A DNA stretch of 64,000 nt from Chitinophagaceae bacterium (GCA_947454155.1 CANGIT010000001.1:1-64000), one strand, 5' to 3'. Numbered from the stretch's first letter, positions 25,844-35,739 are shown. Made by a program: numbers and translations. Notes: a model not told the origin generated them from the sequence alone.

Positions 25844-27082
25844 TTAATGTTGTTGTGGATGGATGAAGATCAGACTGCCATCGCCATAACTTAAAAATCT
25901 GAATTCATTGGCTATAGCGTAATCATAGCAATGTCGCCAGTTTTCGCCGATGGCGGCAGCAACAAGCAAAAGCAAAGTGGATTGCGGTTGATGAAAATTG
26001 GTGACCAGAGCCTGCACGATCCTGAACTGATAGCCGGGTGTGATGAGCAATTGGGTTTGGGTGAAAAGATGTTCTTTCTGATGGCGCTCCATCCATGTCA
26101 ACAGAGATTGTAGCGCTTTCTCTTTGCTAAGATGCGGCTTTTGTAGCTCTTCTTCATATACATCCCATTGTCTGATGTCGAGCATGGGTAGATGGGGATG
26201 CAAAAATGACTTGACGCCCATCCAATACAAGGATTCCAGGGTACGCAGAGACGTAGTGCCTACGGCTATCACCTCGTTTTGTTGATGCAGCAGCGAAAGA
26301 AGAGTGGCACGATTGACATCAATCCATTCGGCATGCATCTCATGTCCTTCCATGGTGGCGGATTTTACCGGCTTGAAGGTGCCGGCCCCCACATGTAAAC
26401 TGACTTCTGCCTTGGCTATGTTTTTCGATTCAAACCGGCTGAAGATATTTTCGGAGAAATGTAAGCCTGCTGTTGGTGCAGCTACTGATCCTTCCTCCTT
26501 GGCATAAATAGTTTGGTAGCGGTCTGCATCATCGATGGCCGTATCCCTTTTGATGTATGGCGGAAGTGGAATGTCTCCGGCTTCCATCAGTACTTCCGCA
26601 AAGCTGATGGAAGTTGGCGTCCATTCAAATGCAACAACATAGGCGTCATTAAGCTTATTCACAATTTTTGCCTTCAGCTCAATTTGGAGATGTTGATGAA
26701 TGATCGTTTTAACCAGGTATTCTTCTTTCCATTTGGCCACGCCGCCAATGAAGCATTTCCATTCCGAAAATCCTTTTTGATTCATCACCACTGCATAATC
26801 CTGAATGCTACCGGCAGGTTCCAGACAAAAGATTTCAATGGTACTGCCTGTAGATTTGGTGAATCGGATACGTGCATTGATCACTTTGCTGTTGTTGAAC
26901 ACCAGCAAACTATTTTCGGGGAGATGGTCTGTAATGTTAATGAAAGTGTCTTCCTGTATCTCTCCATTTTTCCAAACCAGCAATTTCGACTGATCGCGCT
27001 GTTGCAAAGGATGCAAGGCAATGCGAGCCTCAGGTAAGTCGTAGGTGTAATCAAGTATGGAGATGTTTTGGGGAGAAGACAT
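25844..27082 (-). CDS. queA: tRNA preQ1(34) S-adenosylmethionine ribosyltransferase-isomerase
   Basis: Transfers and isomerises the ribosyl group of SAM to preQ1 at the wobble position, a late step in queuosine synthesis. The protein begins DYTYDLPEARIALHPLQQRD and contains TAGLHFSENIF and HVGAGTFKPV, the usual QueA motifs. The start at 27082 (MSSPQN) gives 412 residues. An in-frame extension upstream is made only of the heptamer repeat translated as FVVCGLW units and is rejected. The repeat lies 43-154 bp upstream of the start. Confidence 0.93.
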   Translation of the reverse strand: MSSPQNISILDYTYDLPEARIALHPLQQRDQSKLLVWKNGEIQEDTFINITDHLPENSLLVFNNSKVINARIRFTKSTGSTIEIFCLEPAGSIQDYAVVMNQKGFSEWKCFIGGVAKWKEEYLVKTIIHQHLQIELKAKIVNKLNDAYVVAFEWTPTSISFAEVLMEAGDIPLPPYIKRDTAIDDADRYQTIYAKEEGSVAAPTAGLHFSENIFSRFESKNIAKAEVSLHVGAGTFKPVKSATMEGHEMHAEWIDVNRATLLSLLHQQNEVIAVGTTSLRTLESLYWMGVKSFLHPHLPMLDIRQWDVYEEELQKPHLSKEKALQSLLTWMERHQKEHLFTQTQLLITPGYQFRIVQALVTNFHQPQSTLLLLVAAAIGENWRHCYDYAIANEFRFLSYGDGSLIFIHPQQH

Positions 27083-27124
27083 GGGAAATGTAAAATAACA
27101 AATAAAAAATATTAAATAAAGAAA

Positions 27125-27236
27125 CACAAACCACAAACCACAAACCACAAACCACAAACCACAAACCACAAACCACAAACCACAAACCACAAACCACAAA
27201 CCACAAACCACAAACCACAAACCACAAACCACAAAC
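27125..27236. repeat. Heptanucleotide repeat, 16 exact copies
   Basis: Sixteen exact head-to-tail copies of CACAAAC (GTTTGTG on the coding strand of the flanking genes). The array starts 3 bp after the acs stop codon and ends 43 bp before the queA start. Arrays this uniform usually change copy number by slippage. It sits where the queA promoter would be expected. Confidence 0.97.
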
Positions 27237-27239
27237 AAA

Positions 27240-29153
27240 TTATAACCTCCCCATCTTGATTTCTTCCACCACCGCCGGATCCAGCAGGGTAGTGGTGTCG
27301 CCCAGATGGCTGAGTTCTCCTTCTGCGATTTTGCGCAGTATTCTTCTCATGATTTTTCCGCTGCGAGTTTTCGGCAGCCCGCTCACAAATTGAATTTTAT
27401 CGGGTTTGGCAATGGCTCCGATAACACGGGCTACGGTTTGCATGATGTCTTGTCTGGTATGGGCTTCGTCTGTGTGCATGCCGTTGAATATCACAAAAGC
27501 GTAAATGCCTTGCCCTTTGATATCATGCGGATAACCGACCACAGCGCTTTCCACCACGCCAGTATGCATGTTGATGGCGTTTTCCACTTCGGCTGTCCCA
27601 ATGCGGTGACCGCTTACATTCAGCACATCATCTACTCTTCCGGTGATGCGGTAGTTTCCATCTTCGTCTCTAAGACAACCATCGCCCGTGAAGTACAAAT
27701 GCTCATAGGTGCTGAAATAAGTCTGACGACATCTTTCATGATCGCCATAAGTGGTGCGCAATATGCCTGGCCAGGGGAATCTGATGCAGAGATTGCCCGA
27801 AACGCCATTGCCAATGATCTCCTTCCCGTTTTCATCTACCAGTAAGGGTTGTACGCCAGGCATGGGCAATGTGGCAAATGAGGGTTTGGCCGGAGTTACG
27901 CCAGCCATGTTGGAAATCATCGTGCCGCCGGTTTCCGTCTGCCACCAGGTATCCACAATCGGACATTGCTTCTTGCCCACCTGTTCATCATACCAGTGCC
28001 AGGCTTCTACGTTGATGGGTTCTCCTACGGTACCCAGCACTTTCAACGAACTCAAGTTCTTGTTTTCAAGCGGAGCTGTTCCAAAGCCCATCAAACTTCT
28101 GATGGCTGTAGGGGCTGTGTAAAGTATGTTGACTTGATGTTTTTGAACGATGTCCCAAAATCTTCCTGCGTCAGGCCAGGTGGGAATTCCTTCAAACATC
28201 AGGGAAGTAGCGCCAGCGCTCAAAGGTCCGTAAATGATATAACTGTGTCCGGTAATCCAGCCAATGTCGGCTGTGCAAAAATGCACTTGCCCGGGCTGAT
28301 ATTGAAATACGTTTACAAACGTGTAGTGGGTCCAGATCATATATCCTGCGCAGGTATGCACCACGCCTTTGGGCTTTCCTGTGCTGCCGGAAGTGTATAA
28401 GATGAAAAGCATGTCTTCCGCATCCATGGATACGGCCGGAAAGGAAGGATTACCCATCTCTTCCACTTTCTTGATTTCATCTTCCCACCAGGCATCTCTG
28501 TTTTTGATCATACTCACAGGTATGCCTGTACGAGTAAGCACAATCACATGTTGTACAGAAGGACAAGTAACAAGCGCATCGTCAATGATTGATTTCAGCG
28601 GAATGTTTTTGTTTCCTCTATATGCACCATCTGCTGTGACAACAATATTGCATTGTGCATCATTGATACGGTCGGAAATGCTTTGTGACGAAAATCCACC
28701 AAACACAACCGAATGTATGGCTCCAATCCTTGCACAAGCCAACACAGCGATGGCCAGCTCCGGCACCATCGGCATGTAAATGCAAATGCGGTCGCCTTTT
28801 TGGGCACCCTTGTTTTTGAGCACATGGGCAAACTGCTCAACCTTTTGGAGAAGTTCTTTGTAGCTAAGTGTGCGATGAGCTTCCAACGGATCATTCGGCT
28901 CCCATATAATCGCGGGGGCATCAGGTTGGGTAGCCGCATGCCTGTCTAAACAGTTTTCGGTTATGTTAAGTTGTCCACCTTTGAACCACTCTACTTTGGG
29001 GGTGTCAAAATTCCAGTTGAGCACCTGATCCCATTTTCTATGCCAGCTGAAATTTTCAGCAATTTCCGCCCAAAATTGTTCGGGCGCTTCTACACTTTTT
29101 TTATAGGCTTCATGATAGTCTGCCAAAGACTTGATTTGGTATGGATAAGACAT
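27240..29153 (-). CDS. acs: Acetate-CoA ligase (acetyl-CoA synthetase)
   Basis: Activates acetate to acetyl-CoA through acetyl-AMP. The 637-residue length is normal. The AMP-binding P-loop is YTSGSTGKPKGVVHT and other class motifs are WWQTETGG and the hinge segment DVLNVSGHRIGTAE. The conserved C-terminal lysine lies in KTRSGKIMRRIL, the usual acetylation site for Acs control. It could support acetate assimilation with icmF- and korA-linked acyl-CoA metabolism. Confidence 0.96.
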   Translation of the reverse strand: MSYPYQIKSLADYHEAYKKSVEAPEQFWAEIAENFSWHRKWDQVLNWNFDTPKVEWFKGGQLNITENCLDRHAATQPDAPAIIWEPNDPLEAHRTLSYKELLQKVEQFAHVLKNKGAQKGDRICIYMPMVPELAIAVLACARIGAIHSVVFGGFSSQSISDRINDAQCNIVVTADGAYRGNKNIPLKSIIDDALVTCPSVQHVIVLTRTGIPVSMIKNRDAWWEDEIKKVEEMGNPSFPAVSMDAEDMLFILYTSGSTGKPKGVVHTCAGYMIWTHYTFVNVFQYQPGQVHFCTADIGWITGHSYIIYGPLSAGATSLMFEGIPTWPDAGRFWDIVQKHQVNILYTAPTAIRSLMGFGTAPLENKNLSSLKVLGTVGEPINVEAWHWYDEQVGKKQCPIVDTWWQTETGGTMISNMAGVTPAKPSFATLPMPGVQPLLVDENGKEIIGNGVSGNLCIRFPWPGILRTTYGDHERCRQTYFSTYEHLYFTGDGCLRDEDGNYRITGRVDDVLNVSGHRIGTAEVENAINMHTGVVESAVVGYPHDIKGQGIYAFVIFNGMHTDEAHTRQDIMQTVARVIGAIAKPDKIQFVSGLPKTRSGKIMRRILRKIAEGELSHLGDTTTLLDPAVVEEIKMGRL

Positions 29154-29322
29154 AGTTTTGAAATAAGATTAAAAGTAGTAAAACAAGGGATGCAAAACAA
29201 AGAATGTAAGATGCCTGCACTGAAACTCTAGGGTAAAACTTGTTTGATGCAAAGAGGAGGGAGCAAAATGAAAGGAATAGGCTGATTGGTTGGTTCAGCT
29301 CAAGCATTCGTCATAATTCATC

Positions 29323-32253
29323 CTATGATTTTTTCATGACCTGATAAACCAGCTCCATCATTTTAGGACGGATGTTCAAAGTTTTAAAAACGCCATTGTC
29401 TTCGGGGTAAATCCTATTGCTGAGAAATACGAATACCAGCTGATGTTCGGGGTCGGCCCAGGCGCAGGTGCCTGTAAAACCCGTGTGTCCGAATGTCGCG
29501 GGCGAAGCCGATAACGCAGGGTAGGGCTCGGTTCTGGTGGCATTGTCTTTTTCGGGTTTGTCGAAACCGAAGCCTCTTCTGCTTACATCACTTTGATAGG
29601 AAGTGAAAAGGTCAATGGTTGTTTGGGTCAACAACTGTCTGTTTCCCCAATTTCCTCCATTGAGCAGCATCTGCATGATGCAGGCGATGTCGTAAGCGTC
29701 GGAAAACAAACCGGCATGTCCGGCTACACCGCCCATCAAAGCCGCACCCTGGTCGTGCACATAACCGCGCAGTTCTTGTTTTCTGAACTGTGTTTCCACT
29801 GTTGAAGGTACGATGCGGTCGAAACTAACGTGCTCCAATGGACGATAACCCATGGATTCGAGCCCCATGGGTTCGTAAAAAGATCGCTTTGCATATCCAT
29901 CCAAAGATTCACCGCTCACCTGTTCTACAAGTTTGCCCAATAGGATAAAATCATTGTCGCTGTACACATATTTACCTATGGTTTCTGCAGGTGTAAATAC
30001 CACTTTGTGATAAAATGAATCCAGTAAGTCGTTGCGGAAGAATAAATTTTGAGCTACGGAAGTGGCGTAGCAGTCTTTGCAAATGGGCGCATAACAACTG
30101 CTCAGCGGTTGTCCCAGGCTATCTAGCGTTTCTTTGTAATAAGGTATGAATGGCTTCAGTCCGGCTTCGTGCAGCAATAATTTTTCTATCACGATGTCTG
30201 CCTTGGCTGTTCCCTCAACAGCCGGAAGATATTGGCCGAGCTTTTTTTTTATATCTATTTTTCCCTCATCATAAAGCTTCATGATGCATAGCGTGGTAGA
30301 CAAAATCTTGGTCAGTGAAGCAAGGTCGTACACTGATGAAGCTGTTACTTTTTGGCGGCCGTCGTAAGTAAAATTGCCAAATCCTTTTTCATAGATTATT
30401 TTTCCTTTGCTGGCCACCATCACCAGGCAACCCGGCATTGCTTTTTTTTTAATTCCATCTAGTGCGATGGAATCGATACGGTTCATTTCATCAGCATTGA
30501 AACCCATGTCGCTCATTTCATTGACGCGCTCCAGTTCTTGTGCAGCCACCATGCCGAACCCATATTTGAAATGTTCGCACACTGTTACCGGCAGACTTCC
30601 TTTGTATTTTATTTTTCCTTGGAGTAAATCTACAGCAGTGTATTGAACGGTACTGTCGTCTTCGTAAGCCACCATTAAGTTTTTGGCAAAACACCAGTTT
30701 TTTGCTGCGTAAGCATTGCCAAACAACAAAATCATGGAGCGTGTTTTATGTTGTAATGTGTTGATGAAATCCACTGCATCTTTATTGATGCCGAAATTGT
30801 TGGCGGGTGCGCGGTTGATTTGATGGATGCCAATCACCACTTTCTGATAATGCTGTGTGATGGAGTCGATGAGCAACTTTACAGAATCCGCATTTTTGTT
30901 TTTGAAATCAAAATAAAACACACCGGCATTGTAATCGGATTTCATTTTTCGAACCATGGCATTTTCACCCGAAATACCAACAGCCACATAAGCTGTTTTG
31001 TCTTTATTGTCTTTGATGTTTAAGGGGAAAAAGCCTTTGTCTTCTTTGGCCAACAGCGTGATGGCGTTTTCTGCCACCAGTCTTCTCATGGGCAATACGT
31101 CCTTGTTGATGTCAGTCGTCAGGTGATTGAGGTCGATGGCCTGATTTTGCTGGAGAACATATTTGTATTTGGTCATCAAAATTCTTTTGCAATGCCATTG
31201 GATGATGTCCCAGTTGAGTCGGCCATCGAGGATCGCTTTGTGGATTTTTTCAACCACCAGAGGAACGCTGTCGGGCACACAAAGCAAATCATTTCCTGCA
31301 ATAATCGATTGCACGGAGGCTTCACCGTTAGGAAAGAATTTTTTCACTCCTTGCATTTCAAGACCATCCGTAATGGTGAGCCCCTGATAGCCTATTTTTT
31401 TTCGCAATAATTCCTGCACGGCCAATGAGGATAATGAAGTGGGACGATTGGCCGTACTGTCGATGGCAGGAATGAACAAATGCCCCACCATCACACTGCC
31501 AATACCGGCTTTGAATATGCTTTTGAAGGGAAACAATTCCACCGCCTCCAAATTGTCCATCGTCTTTTTAATCACCGGCAGATCAAGGTGAGAGTCAACG
31601 GCCACATCGCCGTGTCCCGGAAAATGTTTGGCACAAGCCAATACACCATTGTCTTGCATACCTTTCATGTATTGTATCCCAAAGCTGGCTACTTTGTTTT
31701 TGTCTTCGCCAAAACTTCTGTCGTTGATTACCGGATTGTCGGGGTTGTTGTTGACATCCATTACCGGTGCGTAATTGTTTTGAATACCCAGTCTTTTGCA
31801 TTGTTCGGCCACTACCTTTCCATAGCGGTAGATGATTGAGGAGTCTTTTACCGCTCCCAGCATCATTTGACGGGGCAGGGGAATCACACTGTCCAGTATA
31901 CGTTGACCCAATCCCCATTCGCCATCAATCGAAATGAGCAAAGGCGTTTTGGCCATGGCTTTGAGTTGGTTCAGATAGATGGCTTGTTGCGTTGGACTAC
32001 CCTGAAACAAACAAATGCTGCCAATATTGTACTTTTTCACATAATCGGCCGTTTGGTCGTACAGAAAACTGATTTTCTTTGTTTTCATGTCCATGGTGCT
32101 CAGCCGTGTTACAATCAGCTGCCCGATACGCTCATCTTCCGTAAAGGTTTGGTAGACACTGTCGGCCCATTTTTGTGCGGCGGCATCGTTGGTCAGTTGC
32201 GCGAAAACAGGGGCTGCGGCAAAACCCAGTAAAACAAAGAGGATAAAACGCAT
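29323..32253 (-). CDS. Fused GH3 beta-N-acetylhexosaminidase (NagZ-like) and serine hydrolase
   Basis: A 976-residue exported protein with a signal peptide (FAAAPVFAQ). Residues about 25-380 are a glycoside hydrolase family 3 domain with the NagZ motif KHFPGHGDVAVDSH near residue 210 and the likely nucleophile in ITDGLEM near 293. After a GH3 C-terminal-like middle region, residues about 600-976 form a class C beta-lactamase-type hydrolase with the SxxK motif in LASLTKIL near 640 and a YSD motif in KYVYSDNDFILLG. The architecture is known in Bacteroidota. The first domain should remove GlcNAc from peptidoglycan fragments; the second probably acts on peptide or ester bonds. Confidence 0.9.
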   Translation of the reverse strand: MRFILFVLLGFAAAPVFAQLTNDAAAQKWADSVYQTFTEDERIGQLIVTRLSTMDMKTKKISFLYDQTADYVKKYNIGSICLFQGSPTQQAIYLNQLKAMAKTPLLISIDGEWGLGQRILDSVIPLPRQMMLGAVKDSSIIYRYGKVVAEQCKRLGIQNNYAPVMDVNNNPDNPVINDRSFGEDKNKVASFGIQYMKGMQDNGVLACAKHFPGHGDVAVDSHLDLPVIKKTMDNLEAVELFPFKSIFKAGIGSVMVGHLFIPAIDSTANRPTSLSSLAVQELLRKKIGYQGLTITDGLEMQGVKKFFPNGEASVQSIIAGNDLLCVPDSVPLVVEKIHKAILDGRLNWDIIQWHCKRILMTKYKYVLQQNQAIDLNHLTTDINKDVLPMRRLVAENAITLLAKEDKGFFPLNIKDNKDKTAYVAVGISGENAMVRKMKSDYNAGVFYFDFKNKNADSVKLLIDSITQHYQKVVIGIHQINRAPANNFGINKDAVDFINTLQHKTRSMILLFGNAYAAKNWCFAKNLMVAYEDDSTVQYTAVDLLQGKIKYKGSLPVTVCEHFKYGFGMVAAQELERVNEMSDMGFNADEMNRIDSIALDGIKKKAMPGCLVMVASKGKIIYEKGFGNFTYDGRQKVTASSVYDLASLTKILSTTLCIMKLYDEGKIDIKKKLGQYLPAVEGTAKADIVIEKLLLHEAGLKPFIPYYKETLDSLGQPLSSCYAPICKDCYATSVAQNLFFRNDLLDSFYHKVVFTPAETIGKYVYSDNDFILLGKLVEQVSGESLDGYAKRSFYEPMGLESMGYRPLEHVSFDRIVPSTVETQFRKQELRGYVHDQGAALMGGVAGHAGLFSDAYDIACIMQMLLNGGNWGNRQLLTQTTIDLFTSYQSDVSRRGFGFDKPEKDNATRTEPYPALSASPATFGHTGFTGTCAWADPEHQLVFVFLSNRIYPEDNGVFKTLNIRPKMMELVYQVMKKS

Positions 32254-32284
32254 AAAAGCTTTATTTACAGTGGACGGGATTGGT

Positions 32285-32292
32285 TATTTTTG
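32285..32292 (+). promoter_or_regulatory. -7 box ahead of mutL
   Basis: TATTTTTG fits TAnnTTTG. It overlaps a TTG that has been considered as a start (32290), which argues for a start further downstream, at 32308 or 32314. No -33 TTTG at good distance is visible. Confidence 0.35.
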
Positions 32293-32313
32293 CGCCTACA
32301 AATTACAGTGATT

Positions 32314-34116
32314 TTGACAGATATCATTCATTTATTACCCGACAACATCGCCAATCAGATTGCCGCCGGCGAAGTGATTCAAAGACCTGGCAGCGCCGTT
32401 AAGGAATTGCTCGAAAATGCCGTAGATGCCGGTGCCGACCAGATTCGGCTGATCATCAATGATGCCGGAAAGTCGCTGGTACAAGTGATAGACAATGGTA
32501 AGGGAATGAGTGAAACCGACGCCAGAATGGCTTTTGAGCGCCATGCTACCTCAAAAATCACCAACATCGATGATCTCTTTCGCATCAGGACCATGGGCTT
32601 CAGAGGGGAGGCGCTGGCCAGTATTGCAGCTGTGGCACAGGTTGAACTCAAGACCAAAAGAGAGGAAGATCATTCGGGTACTTATATAGAAATTGAAAAC
32701 AGTAAAGTGGTGAAACAAGAGCCGGTGGCCGTCAACAAAGGCACCAGCATCGCCATGAAAAACCTTTTTTTCAATGTGCCGGCCAGGAGAAATTTTCTGA
32801 AAAGCAATACCGCCGAGTTGCGTCACATCGTGGATGAGTTTGTGCGTGTTGCCATGGCTTTCCCCGATATCTTCTTTTCCCTGCAATCCAACGGACAGGA
32901 AGTTTTTCATTTGGAAAAAGGAAGCCTAAAACAACGAATCGTACAGATATTGGGCAACAGTTACAATGCCAAGCTGGTGAGTGTACAGGAACAAACCGAC
33001 TACCTCAACATCATGGGATTCGTAGGAAAACCCGAAACAGCCAAAAAAACCAGAGGCGATCAGTACATTTTTGTCAATAACCGCTTCATCAAAAGCGCGT
33101 ATCTCCATCATGCCATCATGAACGCATTTGCCGATCTGATACCGAAAGACAGTTTCCCGATGTATGCATTGTTCATCGATCTTGATCCGGCCCAGTTGGA
33201 TATCAATGTACATCCCACAAAACAAGAAATCAAGTTTGAAGACGACAAGATCGTTTACGCATTTGTCAACTCAGCTGTAAAGCATGCACTGGCTCAGTTC
33301 AGCATTACACCTACGCTCGACTTTGATCTGGATCCGAATATCCAGCGGCTGGATGCGGTTAGTAAACCAGTGTCTGACGAACAAAGAAACAGCACCGCTT
33401 CTTCAAGCCTGTATCAGACTTTCTCACAAAAAAACCAGGCTCATTTTATCGAACGGTCCAGCAACCTCACCCATTGGAAGGACCTCTACGAAACGCCTTC
33501 AGTTCCGCAGCCGGCCAAAGAAACAGAGGTACTGCATAAAGATTATGAAGCGGAAGCGCCGATGTTGCAATTGCATCAAACTTATATAGTGGTGCAGGAC
33601 AACAAAGGATTTTTATTGGTGCATCAGCAAAGTGCCCACGAAAGAATCTTGTACGAACGTTACGTTCGTGCGATAGAAGGCAGGCCCATCGCCACCCAAC
33701 AAAGTTTATTTCCGGCCACCATCGAACTGTCGCCTTCGGATGCGGTTTTGTTGCAAGAGCTGCTTCCCGACATGAAAGAGTTGGGCTATCAGCTCGAAGC
33801 TTTTGGTAATAATACTTTCATCATTCAGGGAACGCCTGCCGACGTCATTTCGGGTAATGAGAAAATGGCCATTGAAAACATTTTGGAGCAATACAAACAT
33901 TTCAGCAATGACCTGAAATATAGCCGCAGAGAAAAATTATTGCGCTCCATGTGCCTGCAAAATGCCATCAAAGCGGGAACAATCCTATCAGCAAAAGAAA
34001 TGCAAGGACTGGTGGCCGATCTTTTTGCTTGTGAAGTGCCCAATGCCACGCCCAATGGCAAACCTACCTACATGACTTTCAGCAGGGAAGAGATGGATAA
34101 GATGTTTGGAAGATAA
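32314..34116 (+). CDS. mutL: DNA mismatch repair protein MutL
   Basis: A 600-residue mismatch-repair ATPase. GHKL-type ATP-binding motifs are present: LLENAVDAGAD, VIDNGKGM and RGEALASIA, with the start at TTG 32314 giving the usual MTDIIHLLPDNIANQIAAGE opening; GTG 32308 is an alternative. The C-terminal dimerisation domain has HQQSAHERILYERY where endonuclease-active MutL proteins have DQHA(X)2E(X)4E, and the CPHGRP-like motif is NATPNGKPT. These changes suggest that nicking activity may be altered or absent. It is divergent from the NagZ-fusion gene. Confidence 0.95.
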   Translation: MTDIIHLLPDNIANQIAAGEVIQRPGSAVKELLENAVDAGADQIRLIINDAGKSLVQVIDNGKGMSETDARMAFERHATSKITNIDDLFRIRTMGFRGEALASIAAVAQVELKTKREEDHSGTYIEIENSKVVKQEPVAVNKGTSIAMKNLFFNVPARRNFLKSNTAELRHIVDEFVRVAMAFPDIFFSLQSNGQEVFHLEKGSLKQRIVQILGNSYNAKLVSVQEQTDYLNIMGFVGKPETAKKTRGDQYIFVNNRFIKSAYLHHAIMNAFADLIPKDSFPMYALFIDLDPAQLDINVHPTKQEIKFEDDKIVYAFVNSAVKHALAQFSITPTLDFDLDPNIQRLDAVSKPVSDEQRNSTASSSLYQTFSQKNQAHFIERSSNLTHWKDLYETPSVPQPAKETEVLHKDYEAEAPMLQLHQTYIVVQDNKGFLLVHQQSAHERILYERYVRAIEGRPIATQQSLFPATIELSPSDAVLLQELLPDMKELGYQLEAFGNNTFIIQGTPADVISGNEKMAIENILEQYKHFSNDLKYSRREKLLRSMCLQNAIKAGTILSAKEMQGLVADLFACEVPNATPNGKPTYMTFSREEMDKMFGR

Positions 34117-34142
34117 AGAGCTGGATACTGGATACTGGTTGC

Positions 34143-34240
34143 TGGATACTTGATTCTGGATACTTGATTCTGGATACTTGATTCTGGATACTTGATTCTG
34201 GATACTTGATTCTGGATACTTGATTCTGGATACTTGATTC
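34143..34240. repeat. 14-bp tandem repeat, seven exact copies
   Basis: Seven exact copies of TGGATACTTGATTC follow the mutL stop codon by 26 bp. Before them is a degenerate stretch with related words (CTGGATACTGGATACTGG). The gap from 34117 to 34288 holds nothing else recognisable; it lies between the convergent mutL and dacB genes. Confidence 0.95.
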
Positions 34241-34288
34241 TAGCTACAGGGATCTGGCTACAGCTTTTCTAAAAATTAAGTTCTTGGA

Positions 34289-35626
34289 TTAATTGATTTC
34301 CCTGATCGCATGAACGAAATTTTCAATCGCTTTTTTTACTGCTGCAGACTTCCCTATGAAGTTGTTGACCATGATGCTGAAATATAACGTTTTTCCTTTT
34401 GATGTGTGAAGAAGCCCGCTGATGCAATAAATATTGCTCATGGAGCCTGTTTTGGCATAGATGAATCCTGCATCGCTGGTCCATAAATTTTTCAAAGTGC
34501 CTTCTCCGCCGGTGGGCAATATCTTTTCGATGCGGCTGATGCCAAAGCTGTCCACCAGTTTTTTCATGATATAGATTTCATCTTGCGGCGAGAAAAGGTT
34601 GTACCTGCTCAGGCCGCTTCCATCCACCCATCTGGGTGTATGAGGAATATCCTTGAAGTCATTCTTCAGCAAGGTATCAATCGAAAGGTCGGTATTCAAA
34701 GCACCGTTCAATCGATCTCCCACCATCAACAAAATCTGTTCGGCGTAAAAGTTATCGCTATGGTGCATCATCAAGCTGAAAACACTGTCCGACGATTGAC
34801 TATAGACCGGCGTGAATCCGTAATGGTTTTTAATATTTGATTTCTGGAGTTGCGGAATTCGGTAAAGACTGTTTTTTAAGATATGAAACCCGGTGGCGAT
34901 GCCATTGGTTTCGAAGGGGATGTCTTGTTTGATGTATTCTTCATTTCCGGTCAGTGTCACTTCGTAGTGATGGGTGCCCATGATTCTGCTGATGTTGTTT
35001 TGCCGGGCGGATGCATCTGTTTTTTTCAGGATGGAAAAATCGGGTAAGTCGCTGTTGATTTCCGAGAGCGTGTAGGGGAAATCTGATTGCGCATCAGGAT
35101 TGCGTCTCCACTCCAGGTGAAGCAAATTGCCGCATACCGGAAATGCGCTTCTTTGGGGCAAATAACTTTGATTGATGTCGTCTATCGACCAGCCTTTGCC
35201 GTAAGGGTCGGGGTATTTTTCATTATCCAGTACTACCACAGGGTAGGGTGAATTGTTTAAAAACTGATGGACCGGCTGCTGTTGAAAGTCGGGGTGTAAA
35301 AAAGTTGGATCTGCAGAAGGCTGTACAAAAAGTGTATCGTTTTTGATGCTGTAGTAGAGGCCAGCCAAGCTGTCGCCTAAGTATTTCATGCCGGCATAAA
35401 GGGTGAATAATTTGGTGGTGCTGGCAGGGAGGAATTTTTTTTCATCGTTCAAACGAAAAAGGAACTTTTCTTTTTCCGGGTCGTAAATACTGATGCCCAC
35501 ATGCCCGGTTGCTATCGCTGAATCCGAAAGCAGCATCTGCTCACACAATTTTCCAGTCTTTCTGCTGTGCTGACTATAAGCAGAAAAGAACATAAGGGAA
35601 ATGAGGATGGTGATGATTGCTTTCAT
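34289..35626 (-). CDS. dacB: D-alanyl-D-alanine carboxypeptidase/endopeptidase, PBP4 type
   Basis: A periplasmic serine peptidase of 445 residues that trims or hydrolyses peptidoglycan cross-links. The signal peptide is MKAIITILISLMFFSAYSQ, starting at 35626. The three catalytic motifs are SxxK in FLPASTTKLF, SxN in HSDNFYAEQI and KTG in YAKTGSMSN. The order and spacing fit the peptidase S13 family. It converges on mutL across the 14-bp repeat. Confidence 0.93.
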   Translation of the reverse strand: MKAIITILISLMFFSAYSQHSRKTGKLCEQMLLSDSAIATGHVGISIYDPEKEKFLFRLNDEKKFLPASTTKLFTLYAGMKYLGDSLAGLYYSIKNDTLFVQPSADPTFLHPDFQQQPVHQFLNNSPYPVVVLDNEKYPDPYGKGWSIDDINQSYLPQRSAFPVCGNLLHLEWRRNPDAQSDFPYTLSEINSDLPDFSILKKTDASARQNNISRIMGTHHYEVTLTGNEEYIKQDIPFETNGIATGFHILKNSLYRIPQLQKSNIKNHYGFTPVYSQSSDSVFSLMMHHSDNFYAEQILLMVGDRLNGALNTDLSIDTLLKNDFKDIPHTPRWVDGSGLSRYNLFSPQDEIYIMKKLVDSFGISRIEKILPTGGEGTLKNLWTSDAGFIYAKTGSMSNIYCISGLLHTSKGKTLYFSIMVNNFIGKSAAVKKAIENFVHAIREIN

Positions 35627-35739
35627 GATGATGCAACAGTAATGTATGCTGAAGGCTGCCTTCAATGCGCCTTTGAAGTTGATTTTTTTGTAAACTTATC
35701 CATGTTAAGTTTTCATTTTTATGGAAGATGCCCGGGTAT

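Noticed and set aside
27083..27238. N-terminal extension of queA made of FVVCGLW units
   Set aside because: It is the translated heptamer repeat. QueA homologues begin at the Met at 27082.
32290..32313. TTG start for mutL at 32290
   Set aside because: It overlaps the -7 promoter box, so it would not be transcribed. Starts at 32308 or 32314 fit the family better.
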